A stretch of DNA of 64,000 nt, taken from assembly GCA_030144725.1 (NCBI GenBank), contig JASKMD010000010.1, forward strand, positions 3,041,027-3,105,026, read 5' to 3'. This DNA comes from Haematococcus lacustris (taxonomy: Eukaryota > Chlorophyta > Chlorophyceae > Chlamydomonadales > Haematococcaceae). The notes under the pieces are model-generated. The model made no database searches. It was not told the DNA's origin and saw nothing but the letters and a program-made list of their open reading frames with translations. Positions 9,151 through 20,027 of the stretch are shown in pieces; the stretch's first letter is position 1; the number at the start of each line of letters is the position of its first letter. Made by a program: the position numbers and the translations under genes.

Positions 9151-11277
9151 TCACGCACACCGCACCTCAAACATCGCAGGGGCTGCAGAGCAGCAGGCGG
9201 GGCGCCCAGGCCCTGTGATCCACTGAGGCTGCCGCCCTCGCCCCTCACCATGGCCAGGCTGCTGTGCCCGGGTCACTGCCAGGGTACCTTGCCTGATCAG
9301 GCTGCCGCTGACCGCCTCATGCCGCCCTCTGCCCCTCCCCCGCCCCCCCCCCTCCCCCCCTGCTGCTGCAGCCTCCTGACGGCCCAGGTGGTAGAAGGGC
9401 GAGCTGGAGCCCATGAACAGGTTGATGGTGCTGGGGGTCACCTGCAGCCAAGGGGGGGACAGGGCAGCGGTGAGGGGGAGGGCAGCAGGGCGTGGCAGGG
9501 CAGAGGTAAGATGCAGGGCAGCGGTGAGGGGGAGGGAGAAACCCGTGCCTACACAACGGTGACGATGGTGGGGGGAAAGCTGCTGTGGTGCTGGTGGGAG
9601 GTGGTGGTGGGGTCCCCCCTCCCCCCCCCGGCCGTGCCCTGACCTTGATCAGGCGGGCAGGGATGGTGGCGCTGCCTAGCCGCTGATGCGCCTCCCAGCG
9701 GTGACACCCTCCTGCAGCCCGCAGCCACCCTCAGCCACTCACTGCCACAGCCACACTGCTGCCCTCCTCCTGACCTTAGCTGCCCTTGACCTCATCCCCA
9801 CCTGACCTTGGCTTCGTGCAGGAAAGAATGACTACACCCATACCAGGTGTGACAACCCTGAACACAGCAAGCCAGGGGCACTGGTGGAAGGAGTGGGAGG
9901 GGGGAGGAGGGACACCCCCCACCCCCACACCCCTACCTCTGCCACCCCACCCTGGCTGCAGCCCCCTGGTCTCCTCTGACCACCCAGGTCACTCACCTGT
10001 GGCAAAGTAGTAGTGTGACCCAGGCGGGTGCTCCACCCACATCACCTCGACTGCATGGCAACACACCACCATGAACAGAGGCAAGCCAGCAGGCAGGGAC
10101 AGCAGCTGGTCAGGCAGCCTCAGCAGCATGCGCAGTGATGCCTCGCCCCAACCACCCAATACTCTGCCGGCCTGCCATGGCCCCAGACCCCGGACCCGAC
10201 CCTGCCCTGGCCTGCCCCGCCTGGCCTGCCTGGCCTGCCTGCCCCACCTGCCCTGCCTGGCCTGCCTGCCCCACCTGCCCTGCCTGCCTTGCCTGCCCTG
10301 TCTGCCTTGCCTGCCCTGCCTGCTGCCCTGCACTGGGACCCACTGGGGGTGAGGTCCTGGCCCGCCTGGATGTCGCGCACGAAGGTGCACACCTGCAGCA
10401 GCCCAGCAGCAGGCGGCCTGGCCTACTCCCTGCACCCCCTACACCCCCACCACCCCACCACCCACACCCCAGCCCTGCTGCCCCTGCTGCTCATCCCTCA
10501 ATTGGCGGCCCTCCTACCAGGTTCTGGGCTGCTGCCCTTGTATAGTCTGCCCCTGCTGCCGCTGCATGACTGCTGGCTGCCCTCCTGCTCTTGCACTGCA
10601 CGTGGCTTCTCTTCCTCCTGCTCCTGCCCTTGTTCATGCTGCTTCTCTTCCTCCTGCTCCTGCCCATGTTCATGCTGTTTCTCTTCCTCCTGCTCCTGCC
10701 CTTGTTCATGCTGCTTCTCTTCCTCCTGCTCCTGCCCTTGTTCATGCTGCTGCTCCAGCGGCAGCCGCACCTGTTGCTGTGGCTGGGCAGCGTGAACAGC
10801 TGCTGCTTGCTGCTGATGCCCTTTCCTACACCGCCTCTGCCCCCAACAAACACATGAGCTTTGATCCCAGCGCTACATGCTGGCCCTCCGGCTGCTGTCT
10901 TTCCCTACACCGTCCCTTCGGTGGCTGGAGCTGCTGCTCCTGCAAGACTGCTACTGCAGCAGATGATATGTTTGCTGCTCCTGCTCCGGCTGCAGCTGAC
11001 CTTGGTCTCGTCAAGGACCGATGGAATGGGTCGCCGGATCACTGAGACGGGCACCTGGTGAACCTGGCAGCCATCAGGAAGGCAGCAGCAGGCATGTGAC
11101 AAAGCAGGCAGGCAGGCAGGCAGACAGGCAGTGGCGGCAAATGGTTAGCTGCTGCAATCCAGCTCGTCCCAGGCTTGCATCCTGGCGGCAATATAGGGGA
11201 TGCGTCACGGATCACAGTATTACCTCGGCGGAATCGTTCACGAAGATAGAGCGCGGTAACTCATCGTCTGCAGCCAT
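9151..11277 (-). CDS. SRX: Sulfiredoxin
   Basis: Sulfiredoxin uses ATP to reduce the over-oxidised cysteine sulfinic acid of 2-Cys peroxiredoxins. Six exons read through in phase: 11277-11224, 11054-11001, 10392-10344, 10050-9997, 9711-9644 and 9441-9151, 189 residues in all. Visible family blocks in order are VPVSVIRRPIPSVLDETK, FVRDIQAGQDLTP, IEVMWVEHPPGSHYYF, then GGCHRWEAHQRLG with the catalytic Cys, then VTPSTINLFMGSSSPFY. The core is complete. A tail of about 75 residues, rich in Gly and Arg, follows the usual end and comes from a G-rich stretch, so a homopolymer error could have extended it. The start is the ATG of MAADDELPRS. An upstream minus-strand frame near 11376-11567 looks like a basic transit peptide, but I could not join it. 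Organelle targeting is therefore open. Confidence 0.9.
10593..10752 (-). repeat. 36-bp tandem repeat in a sulfiredoxin intron
   Basis: Four-plus copies of a 36-bp unit (plus-strand words CTTCTCTTCCTCCTGCTCCT and TTGTTCATGCTG) lie in the 608-bp intron between exons 2 and 3 of the sulfiredoxin gene. Because 36 is a multiple of 3, the minus strand reads as repeats of QGQEQEEEKQHE. This is a frame-preserving minisatellite, not evidence of a coding exon, since the flanking exons join in phase without it. Confidence 0.8.
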
Positions 11278-11617
11278 TCTCAGCTGGCCAGCAGCAGGGG
11301 TTACTGCGCATTTCTCGCACGTGGGCCTTCGTCACACGCCTCACACCTGTGGAGATGAAAAGCCGCATGGGCGCTTCACAGCAGTGGCGACACAGTGAGC
11401 AGCTGCTCGGTACCAAGACGCGGCCTTGGCAGTTTGCGAAACCGACGCTTTAGCCGTGGGAGGGCGAAGGCAATCCAGCCCTGCCCCCAAACCATGCTTG
11501 CTTTCATGTCAGCTTGTGCGACAGGCAGGAGTCGGGAGTATGGTTCTACAAGCATCGGGTTGAACAAGCACGAGGGAGGAGGGCCTGACCTAGTTGCCTT
11601 GACATAACTGTTATTTA

Positions 11618-11622
11618 TTACA
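11618..11622 (-). terminator. Candidate TGTAA polyadenylation signal of the ECD gene
   Basis: TGTAA is the usual polyadenylation signal of Chlamydomonas-type green algae. On the minus strand it occurs about 180 bases after the ECD stop codon, a plausible 3' UTR length. The pentamer is short, so chance occurrence is possible. Confidence 0.45.
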
Positions 11623-11799
11623 CAGTTGACTCCGTGTTGCCGTCCGATGCAATTCCATCTGTGCGGACAATCAAACCTCGTGTCGAAATGTCAAGAGACC
11701 CCACATGGCATTTTGTCACAGAGTTGTCCGGACATCTTGAGCACGCGTCAGAGTTGCAGCGATCCATGTGTCACGCCATTCACTTCGACACGGCTGCTA

Positions 11800-14700
11800 T
11801 CATTGCGCCGCATCCTCCAATGAGCCAGCTGGCAGCACTACGCCCAACAAACCTGCTAAGTTACTGGCTGGCCCAGCATGCCCCTGTTGCGAGGCTACAC
11901 TGCGCATCAAGCTACGGACCAGGTTAAAGTCCAAGTCTACCGGCTTCAAGGCGGGCTCGGCACCCGCGGTGCTGTGTTCATCGCCCGCCCGCGCTGCCTC
12001 CTCAGCGTGCTCGAAGCTCTGCCCCAAGGTCGTGCCAGCGAGCTGTTCCTCCAGCTCGTGCGCGTACATGGACATGAAATCCGAAGCCCGCCGCTGCTTG
12101 CCCGGCCCTGGCAACGCCGGCCACCTATGCTTCCCGGCTGTACTGCCGTTGTCCGACCCGCTGTCGCTGCCTGACTCGTCGGTGCCGGGAGTGGAGCCGC
12201 CCAAACCAAGCCCCTCCTCGTCGCTCCCACTCGCCCCGCCCCTCCTATCGTCGTCGCTGTCCGTTGCCGTCCGCACCTCCCATCCCTCCTGCAGCTGTGC
12301 GAATGCCGCAGCGGCCTTACTGGCCGCACTTGCGTCGCAGCCTGCATCCCATCTGCTCCGCGGGGCGTCTTGCTGCTGCCGCTGTTGGCGCCGCTTATCA
12401 GAGTGAAACACAGCCGCTGTATCAAGCAGGAAGGGCTCCCCACTCCGTACCCCTTCTTCACCCCCCTCACCCTCATCACTCCCATCACTCCCATCCTCAT
12501 CCTCGTCGCTCTCATCTGAGAAGAACGAGGACCCTTCCTCCGAGGAGGTCTCGTCCTCCCCATCCTCCTCCTGGCCCCAACCCTGCTGGACCCATGGCGG
12601 CGCACCAGCTGCTGCTCCACCAGCAGCACCTGCTTGGCTGCCTCCTGTGCCTGTTGGCCCAGCCCCCTGGCCTCCTCCCCCACCCCCCAGCCCCAGCTCA
12701 GCCACCAGTGAGCCAAGCAGGGAGGCAGCCAGGCCAGCACCCTGCAGACCCCCCACCGCTGCCATTAGCTCCTGAGCCAGCCGTGACTCATCGAGCTGCA
12801 CTGCAGCCCCCTGCTGCCCTGCCACCCCCTGCTGCCCTGCCACCCCCTGCTGCCCTGAGCTCACTGGCCCTGCTCTGCCACCACCTGAGGCCTCACCACC
12901 GGGGCGCCTACCCCTGGCTGCCCCTCCCCCCCTCCCGCCCCTCCCTGCTGCTGCTGGCGGCGCTGCAGCCCCCCCGGCCACTGTCCCTGGTGATGCTGAT
13001 GCCGCTGCCTCAGAGCTGGATGCAGCGGCAGGTGCAGTTGGCAACGTCATCCCTGCCACAGCTGCTGCTGTGGTGCTGGAGGCGCCTGCTGCAGTGGGGG
13101 CAGCGCTGGAGGTGTGCAAGAGCTCAGGCACCTGGTCAGGGGTCAGGGGTCAGGGGTCAGGGGTCAGGGGTCACCGGGTGGCACCGGGCAGCCAGGGAGC
13201 TACTTTTAAAGGCAAGCATGTCTAGCACAACGAGCTGCTCTGAGGCAAGGCACAGGGGCCATGACAGGCAGCAGTAACCTGGCACAGGCAGCCAGGGCAT
13301 GGCAGAGCTTTGGGGCTGACCTGTCCCTTGTCCTGGCCTCCCTTCACCCTAGCTCTGAACGGAACGGCCCACCCCTAGCCTCTAGACCTGCCTTTTCACA
13401 GGCAACAGGAGCGACAGCAACCCATATGGAGCAAGCCATGTGCACCATCACGTGATGCTGGCATAGCGAAACATAAGCGGTGGGGCTTGACTAAGGCTGC
13501 AGTCTGCTTCGACTGCAAAGGTACGGTAAAGCAGCCACGACGACATCGACAGAAAACATGCTCGTCTCCACCTCAGCGCCTTGCAGGCCCGACGTGTCGT
13601 GGTCCAAGAACTCTCGGAACCGGGATGCAACATGTGCCGCGTCCACCAGCACTCCTCCGCCCTCCCCCGCGTGCCCCGCGGGGTCGCCGGATACGGCGGG
13701 TCGCCCCACTCCCGCGCCTGTGCTCGGCGGTAGCATGCGCGCGCTGGCATGTGATGAGCAACCAGCGCGGTGCATGTCCAGACAGACGCATCCACGACAG
13801 CATACGACGCAGCAGCCAACAATGCACCTACCTTGCTTTCGTGCAGCACGGCGTGCGCCCGCATCTTCAAGCTCCGTAGTGCGACGTTGGAGCTCTGCTT
13901 CTAGAAGCTGCCCGGCAGCTGCCAGCCAACTGTCATCGTCACTCTGCTCACTCCCGGCGTCACTCAGCGGTTCCGCCGCAGTGCCCGAGGCCTGCTGCTG
14001 GAGCAGTGCGGCCAGCTCCTCCCCAGGACCGGCAACCAGGTCCCAGCCCCGGCGCCAAGCGGGGCTGGCAGTAAAGTCACGAGCCGCGAGCCGCCGCAGC
14101 TGTTGGTACCTGCACGATCAAAGCACAGACATCTTGACGCCCCCCTGTGGTTGCAGGCCAGGTTGAAGTCAGGCTGGTGCAGACGGGGCAGGTAAGGGGC
14201 TGGGGCAGGGCTGGGAGGCCAGGTCAGGGCAACCAGGTCAGGGCAGCCGGTCAGGGCAGCCAGGGCAGGGCAGCCGGGCTGGGCAGGGGCTGGGCAGGGC
14301 AGGTGGGGGTGGGCAGGGTGAGGGGGTGTGTATGATGGTAGGCTTACCTGCGGCTGCCAACGGCCTCGCCCTGGAAGAATCCCAAGGCGGTGAGGCGGTC
14401 CAGGAACCTTGGCCACAGGGGATGCTGCACAGCCCGCTCCACCTCATCAGCTCCAGCGGCCGCATCAGGCTGGCCATTGTCTAAGGGGAGCTGCCCCTCC
14501 TGCTGCCCCTGCTGCTGCCCCTCCTGCTGCCCCGCCTGCTGCCCCTCCTGCTGCCCCTCCTGCTGCCCCTCCTGCTGCCCCGTCTGCCCTGGCGGCCCCG
14601 ATTGTTGCCCTGGCTGCTGCCCCTTGCCCCTCGCCCCCTCCGCCCGCGCTGCTCTGCTCAGCAGTATCTCCGCCCCTGCGCTGACTTTCAGCCCCCTGGC

Positions 14701-17621
14701 CGCGGCCTTCTCCAGGGGGTGACCGGGAGGGGGCAGCTGCCAGCCCCTGGGCGGGTGGAACTGCTGGCTGGCCAGCTGTGCAAACTGGCAGCGGTTCGTG
14801 GGCAGCAGCAGGGTGGTGCGGGGCAGGCTGGGGTGCAGGTGCGCCATGCGGCCCTGCCGCCTTCATGTCCTGTTGGTCCCGGGTGAACCAGGCGTCCACA
14901 CAGGAGGACAGCAGCTGGGGCCGCTGGGTCAGGGCAGAGGCCAGGCAGGAGGGCAGCTGCATGCGGCTCAGGTGACAGCCGGCCTGCGCTTGGCGGGGGC
15001 AGAGGGCGCCCAGGGGCAGGAGCAGAGGGCAGGGGCTGGGTTCAAATCAGGGTCAGGCCGGGGGGAGGGCTGATGAGTGGACGTGGTCAGGGGGGGGGGG
15101 GCAAGATGGGATGGGAGGGCGTGGGAGGATACACAAGGGCTGCCCCTGCCCCTGCCCCTGCCCCTGCCCCTGCCCCTGCCCCTGCCCCTGCCCCTGCCCC
15201 TGCCCCTGCCCGCCCCTGCCCCTGCCCCTGCCCCTGCCTCACCTGCAGTGCAGCCTCAGGATAGCCCTCCATGCGCTGGTGCAGCTGGGCCATGATGGCG
15301 GGTGCGGCAGTGTCCACTGTCTGGCTGCGCAGCACCTGCACTCACAACAGCCAGCCAGCAGTGCAGTAGTCAGAACCCAGGGTCAAGTGAGAAGGGGTGG
15401 GGTGGGTGGGTGGGTGAGGTGGGTGGGTAGGTGGGTGGGTAGGTGGGTGGGTGGGCCAGCCAGCACCTGACCGCCATGGCTGCCGCTGATGGCTGTAAGA
15501 GTGGCTCTTGAGGAGGAAAAAGAAAAAAAGAAAAATGGAAAAAGGAAAAGATATAGAAAGCCGTTTTCACTGGTTACAGGGACAGAGGCTGCGGCTGTGA
15601 GAAGGAAGGGGCAGCAGAGGAGGCCGCCCTCATGGGTGTTTGGGGAAGCACAGGGCGCAGCCTGCCACCAGCAGCCCCCTGCTTGAGCTGCACGCTGCCC
15701 TGGCAGTTACTGAGGGGTCCCTGGTAGACTAGAGACCAACAGCCTGGCGGCAGCCTGGCCAGTGGACCAGAGCTCTGACTGTCGGGGCAACACTTACGAC
15801 AAGGAACACCAAAACCTGCACCCACCTCCCCTCCCCTGCCTGCCCCCTCTCACCTGCCCGCCCCACCTCAATTGCCGCCCCCCTTCCCTGCCCACCCCCC
15901 CTCCCTTTTCTCCCCATCTCCTCCCCCCCTCCCCCCCCACACACACAGCCCCGCCCCCCTCCCGCCCACCTGCAAGGCCTGGCGTGTTGAGGGGAAGGCG
16001 GGCAGCTGGGGGTGCTGGGCACTGGGGGGCGGCAGCAGGTGCAGCGTCCCACCCCGCAGCCACACGCGGTTCACAGCCGCCTCGGGCTTGAGCCAGCGGG
16101 GCAGCGCGTACGCCGCCTCTATCAGCAGGAACTCGCCGTCATTGTCCCACACCTGCCACCACCACCACCATCACCACCACCACCACCACCACCATCACCA
16201 CCACCGCTGCCAACTGCCAGGAACAGCGGGCAGTAGAGCAAACACCAGGTCCCCGCAGCAGCAGCAGCAGCCCTGGCAGCCGGCAGGGGCGCCAGTACCC
16301 ACCCCAGGCAATGGCACCTGGGGCATGGGGCACTGCAGGCTGCAACCACCACCGCTGTCATCGCCATAGAGCAGGAGAGAGGCAGGAGAGAGGCCGGCAT
16401 CAGGCTACCTTCCCTTGCTGCCCCCCCTTGCTGCCCCCCCTGCTGCCCCCCCTGCTGCTCCCCCCTGCAGGGTCAGTCATGGCCCCACTCCCCCCCTGCT
16501 GCTGCCCACCCACCCTTGCGCTGATGTGTGGCATCGCCCTGGTGGCCTCCAGCAGCAGGTGAACCACCAGCCACTCGTCCTCAACATTGTCGCCCCACCG
16601 CAGCTGACCCCACAAGCAGGCTGGGCTGGGACCTGCACCGCCCTCCTTGCGGCTACTCTCACCTGGTTGGGTAACAGGGGGGGAGGGGGAGGAGGGGAGG
16701 GGGGAGGGGGAGGGGGGAAGGAAAGGCCTGTGGGTTGAGAGCAGGACCTGGGTGATGGATCCTGGAGGGGAGGGGGAGGGGGGAGGGGGGAGGGGGGAGG
16801 GGGGAGGGGGGAGGGGGGAGGGGGGAGGGGGGAGGGGGGAGGGGGGAGGGGGGAGGGGGGAGGGGGGAGGGGGGAGGGGGGAGGGGGGAGGGGGGAGGGG
16901 GGAGGGGGGAGGGGGGAGGGGGGGAGGGGGGAGGGGGGAGGGGGGAGGGGGGAGGGGGGAGGGGGGAGGGGGGAGGGGGGAGGGGGAGGGGGAGGGGGGA
17001 GGGGGGAGGGGGGAGGGGGGAGGGGGGAGGGGGGAGGGGGGAGGGGGGAGGGGGGAGGGGGGAGGGGGGAGGCGGGAGGCGGGAGGGGCCACGCCACTGT
17101 TGCTGCTGCTAGACTCACCTGCTGCCAGTCCATTTGCCCCACTCTGTGCACGCGACTGCTTGCTCTTCCCTTGCCCTGCCCATGGCTGAGGGCACACACA
17201 ACTGGGCTGCAAGTCAAAAGCCTCCTTCTGCCAAATGTAGCACCGCTGCCTCCTCCTTGCCCTCTGCTGCTGTGCTGTGCAAGGCAAGGAGCCCGGGCAC
17301 TGATGGCACTGCTGCCGCTGCCCCTGGGCTGCAGGGTACTGAGCTGCTGCTGGTGGTTGGTGCTGAGGAAGGGGGAGTCGAGGGCTGCAGCAGGGGCTGC
17401 ACCACACTTTGCATGATGTGGCTGCGTAATGCAAGCAGGTCGGCCAGGTCTGCAAGCACGGGGGGGAGAGCAGCAGCCAGCACAGTGACGGTTTGCTGGG
17501 GGTAGCAGGGCGTCGCGAGTTTGATGGCACCTGCGTTCTCGTCGTCCAGGTACACCTCGCAGCACACGAAGTTGTCCTCCTCGGCCTTGGGGCCGAGCCC
17601 CAACGTCGCAAACAAATCCAT
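11800..17621 (-). CDS. ECD: Ecdysoneless homologue (ECD/SGT1 family)
   Basis: ECD proteins act in pre-mRNA splicing, cell-cycle control and transcription in animals and yeast; the algal role is unknown. Ten exons: 17621-17531, about 17449-17406, 17245-17119, 16632-16514, 16152-15970, 15335-15243, 14983-14348, 14109-13832, 13717-13572 and 13131-11800. The product is about 1,015 residues (human about 644). Blocks in family order are CYIWQKEAFDLQ, WGDNVEDEWLVVHLL, VWDNDGEFLLIEAAYALPRW, MEGYPEAAL, HPLWPRFLDRLTALGFF, VLVDAAHVASRFREFLD, an acidic DEDEDGSD stretch, FMSMYAHELEEQLAG, and the C-terminal VDLDFNLVRSLMRS with AGPASNLAGLLGV. Exon 7 holds an in-frame GQQE repeat insertion. It also needs one G fewer (complement of 14852-14854) to join DMKAA to GRMAHL; exon phases independently require this. 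The end of exon 2 is the least certain junction. Confidence 0.9.
13138..13172. repeat. Short AGGGGTC tandem repeat at an ECD splice acceptor
   Basis: About five copies of the 7-mer AGGGGTC lie directly upstream (in the transcript) of the last ECD exon. In the transcript they supply a CTGACCC-type pyrimidine-rich tract before the AG at 13133-13132. Confidence 0.8.
14495..14590 (-). repeat. Coding GQQE minisatellite inside ECD exon 7
   Basis: The plus strand shows CTGCTGCCCCTC-type 12-bp units. On the coding strand they encode repeated GQQE and GQQ. The insertion sits between the conserved segments AEILLSRAARAEG and HPLWPRFLDRL, so it likely forms a flexible surface loop. Confidence 0.8.
15142..15240. 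repeat. CCCCTG hexanucleotide repeat in an ECD intron
   Basis: About sixteen units of CCCCTG, with one interruption (CCCGCC near 15209), occupy most of the ECD intron after exon 6, ending at its donor. The coding strand is therefore CAGGGG-rich. Confidence 0.9.
16156..16208. repeat. CAC/CAT trinucleotide repeat
   Basis: An imperfect run of CAC with occasional CAT lies in the ECD intron next to the acceptor of exon 5. On the coding strand it is GTG/ATG-rich and so does not provide a normal pyrimidine tract. Confidence 0.85.
16761..17080. repeat. GGGGGGA heptanucleotide satellite in an ECD intron
   Basis: About 44 near-perfect copies of the 7-mer GGGGGGA, with one G-run variant near 16920 and a shorter variant near 16980, fill much of the 486-bp intron 17118-16633. 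The coding strand is pure pyrimidine C with single T. The G-rich strand can form G-quadruplexes. Confidence 0.95.
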
Positions 17622-17713
17622 CCTGTTCACCACAGCTGTCAGCCTCCGACCGAGCAGCTGGGTCGCGACGAACGCTGCAAAACTAAACCTCACTCATTAG
17701 CTGCAAAAAAATC

Positions 17714-18157
17714 CCAGCTGATCAGACAATATGGGTCCCACGCGCCTAGGGTAATGAGCCCGGCCTGCACTTTGGCAGAAAACCACAAGTGCGACGAAGG
17801 TGGGCGCGCGAGCCAGGGGCAGGTGTACAAGAATGGGGAACTGACACTGTAGCTACCACCTGGATGAGCCATCTGGCCCTGGTGACAGAACTGGGCACGG
17901 CATGACCGACAGAGTAAGCCCCGAACTTCCCATCTAAGTAGTACAGTACTACCACGCACCAGCCATGGCCGACCCCAGCAGACCACGCTATGTCAAATCA
18001 CCAGAAAGGCGGTGGTATGCGCATACCCACCCCCTCATGGCCCTCATGCCCTACCGGCCCTCTTCCCTAACCTTGCAGAAGTGCCCTACTGAGTGCTGAG
18101 CTGTGCTCAGATGGGGCAGGTCCACAGTGGCATACCACGCATTGCCCAGGCCCCCCC
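17714..18157. repeat. Dispersed repeat R1, copy 1
   Basis: About 440 bases match copy 2 at 22737-23166 in the same orientation, from CAGCTGATCAG through GGGTCCCACGCGCCTAGGGT to the G/C-rich end CCCAGGCCCCCC. Differences are small insertions and substitutions. There is no coding capacity. Copy 1 starts about 93 bases upstream of the ECD start codon, so it may lie in that gene's promoter or 5' leader. It is probably a non-autonomous mobile element. Confidence 0.9.
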
Positions 18158-19754
18158 TTCCCGCCACCCGCACCTCAGGCGACCCCAACTAACAAAAAAT
18201 GACAGGAAATGATAGGAAACCGACCCCTGGTAATCAAAACGACGCCGCGTCTCAGCCACGTGGTTTCTATTTATGTTTTGCACATGCCTGGATAGAGGAC
18301 TCCGTCAGCTATGCGGTGAAACATGTATCAATAAATATTGTGCATTGTGCTGAGTGCTAAGGCGGCTCAAATCTTGACATTCAAATGCATGCCAGTTTTG
18401 CTCATGCGGGCCTCGCCGCGACCGACCGCCGCGACCGACGTGGCCCAGTAGCCTCTGCAAACAGTCAGGGACAGTCGCCGCAGTCAAAACAATGCACATG
18501 GCACGCCAAACCGATGTAACGACGCCCCTCAACCCATGCTCGGAAGTATACAAGGCTGCTGCATTGCTTGACCGCTACGTGAGTAGTACCTACTACCTGG
18601 CCACTCGGTAAGGGCACTCAAGGTGTGTAGGACATTGCTACGTTACCTTGCTCGATATGTTGGGTCCGATCCCTCCCGCCCGCCCTCCGCTTGCGTGTCG
18701 AGCTTGTGTCCAACTCCGCCCTGACCCCCTGCTGCTCAGCTGGAGGGGTGGGCAGCCCAGGGGGGGGAAGCACCAGCACCAGCTGCCTGCTGCTGCCAGG
18801 GGGGTGCAGCAGGAGGGGGGGGCAGGTCAGGGGCGGCACCAGCACCAGCTGCCTGCTGCTGCCAGGGGGGTGCAGCAGGAGGGGGGGGCAGGTCAGGGGC
18901 GGCACCAGCACCAGCTGCCTGCTGCTGCCTGCTGCTGCCTGCTGCTGGGACTCATGGGTTTGCGTCTTGCAATGACTTGCTAGGGCCAGGGGGCGACATT
19001 GAGAGGGGCTGGGAGGGGGTGGGAAGGGGTGGGAGGGGGTGGGAGGGATCGGCGGGGCAGTGAGGGGGCAGTGAGGGGGTGGGAGGGGGTGGGAGGCTTC
19101 TGCGGGGGCTGGGAGGTGGTGGGGCTGCAAGGGGGTGCGAGGGGGCAGGGTCCAGGCGGTCGGAGTAGGCTAGTCAATTCTGCAAGGCAGAGTCGGGTCA
19201 CGCCAAAGGGTGAGGAGGCGGCCCTGGTTAATGTATTGCCGTGCTTTCTATTCCAGCAGCTGTGTCGTAGAGTTACGAACAGAGTAATGACTCGAAATTC
19301 TAATAACTCAGAGTGGTCAGCTCACAACATGCCGATTTGTGCAAGGGGGTCCCTTTTTCTGTGTGGCTGGCTAGAGAAACCGCTATCCATTCGCACCTCG
19401 CTGCAATGTCGAGTCATTACTAGCCCCACGATGGCCCTCCAACACCGCCTGCACCAATGAAAGGCTCGCGGAGCAAGCCTGGCGGGCTGAACATTGATTG
19501 TACTTCAGGCTCGATGCCAAGCGCAGTTCGCTCATTGGTGCCGCTACTCACCACTAGAACAATCGATAGTGAGCAGCTGAGGTGTGTCCGCGCACGCTTG
19601 CGCCGGCATGGGCTCCGATGCAAGGATTAACTCGCCGCTTGCCAGTAGATGCGGAGTAACTCGCAGGTGCCAATGCAACAAACGCTATCGCAATCGGTGC
19701 ACTGTGTAGCGAGTACTTGCATGAAGATTACCAACCCCATGTTGGGACATCCTG
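18158..19754. other. Intergenic stretch without a supportable gene
   Basis: No conserved protein was recognised. The interval includes a tandem repeat with a 66-bp period (18769-18935) and a G-rich GGGAGGGGGT repeat (about 19005-19100). Short open frames have no recognisable domains. Confidence 0.5.
18769..18935. repeat. 66-bp tandem repeat, about 2.5 copies
   Basis: The unit begins GCACCAGCACCAGCTGCCTG and contains a long G run followed by CAGGTCAGGGGC. Two full copies and a partial third are nearly identical. Confidence 0.85.
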
Positions 19755-20027
19755 ACTTAATTCTCAATGCTGAATTCATTTTTACCGGGTGACTTAATTC
19801 TAAGGAGCGGTTCTGGCTCGACTAATGAGAAAACTAATCTCATTAGATTAGTCCCGGTCGTATTAGTTATTAGGTCGTCTATTAGTCGGCGTTGATTCCA
19901 CATTAAGCGGTTTGATCGTATCCGTGCGGCCCCAGCGCACTGGTCGCATCCGCAAGCGCGTCACATTTTCATTGGCCAATCCGGCTGGCCGGCTGGTCGG
20001 CCGCGGCTAGCAAGCGGTCAGGTTGCG

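Noticed and set aside
10498..10770. Glu/Gln-rich repeat protein (EQEEEKQHEQ)
   Set aside because: It lies inside a sulfiredoxin intron and is explained by a 36-bp tandem repeat.
11376..11567. Transit-peptide exon for sulfiredoxin (MKASMVWGQGWIAF, basic)
   Set aside because: The composition fits, but no GT/AG pair gave an in-phase join to the clear first exon, so it was left out of the gene model.
16400..17611. Pro-rich protein of about 400 residues on the minus strand (repeating LPPPPSP)
   Set aside because: It looks like a cell-wall Pro-rich protein, but it is the GGGGGGA satellite in an ECD intron. The real ECD exons on either side splice across it in phase.
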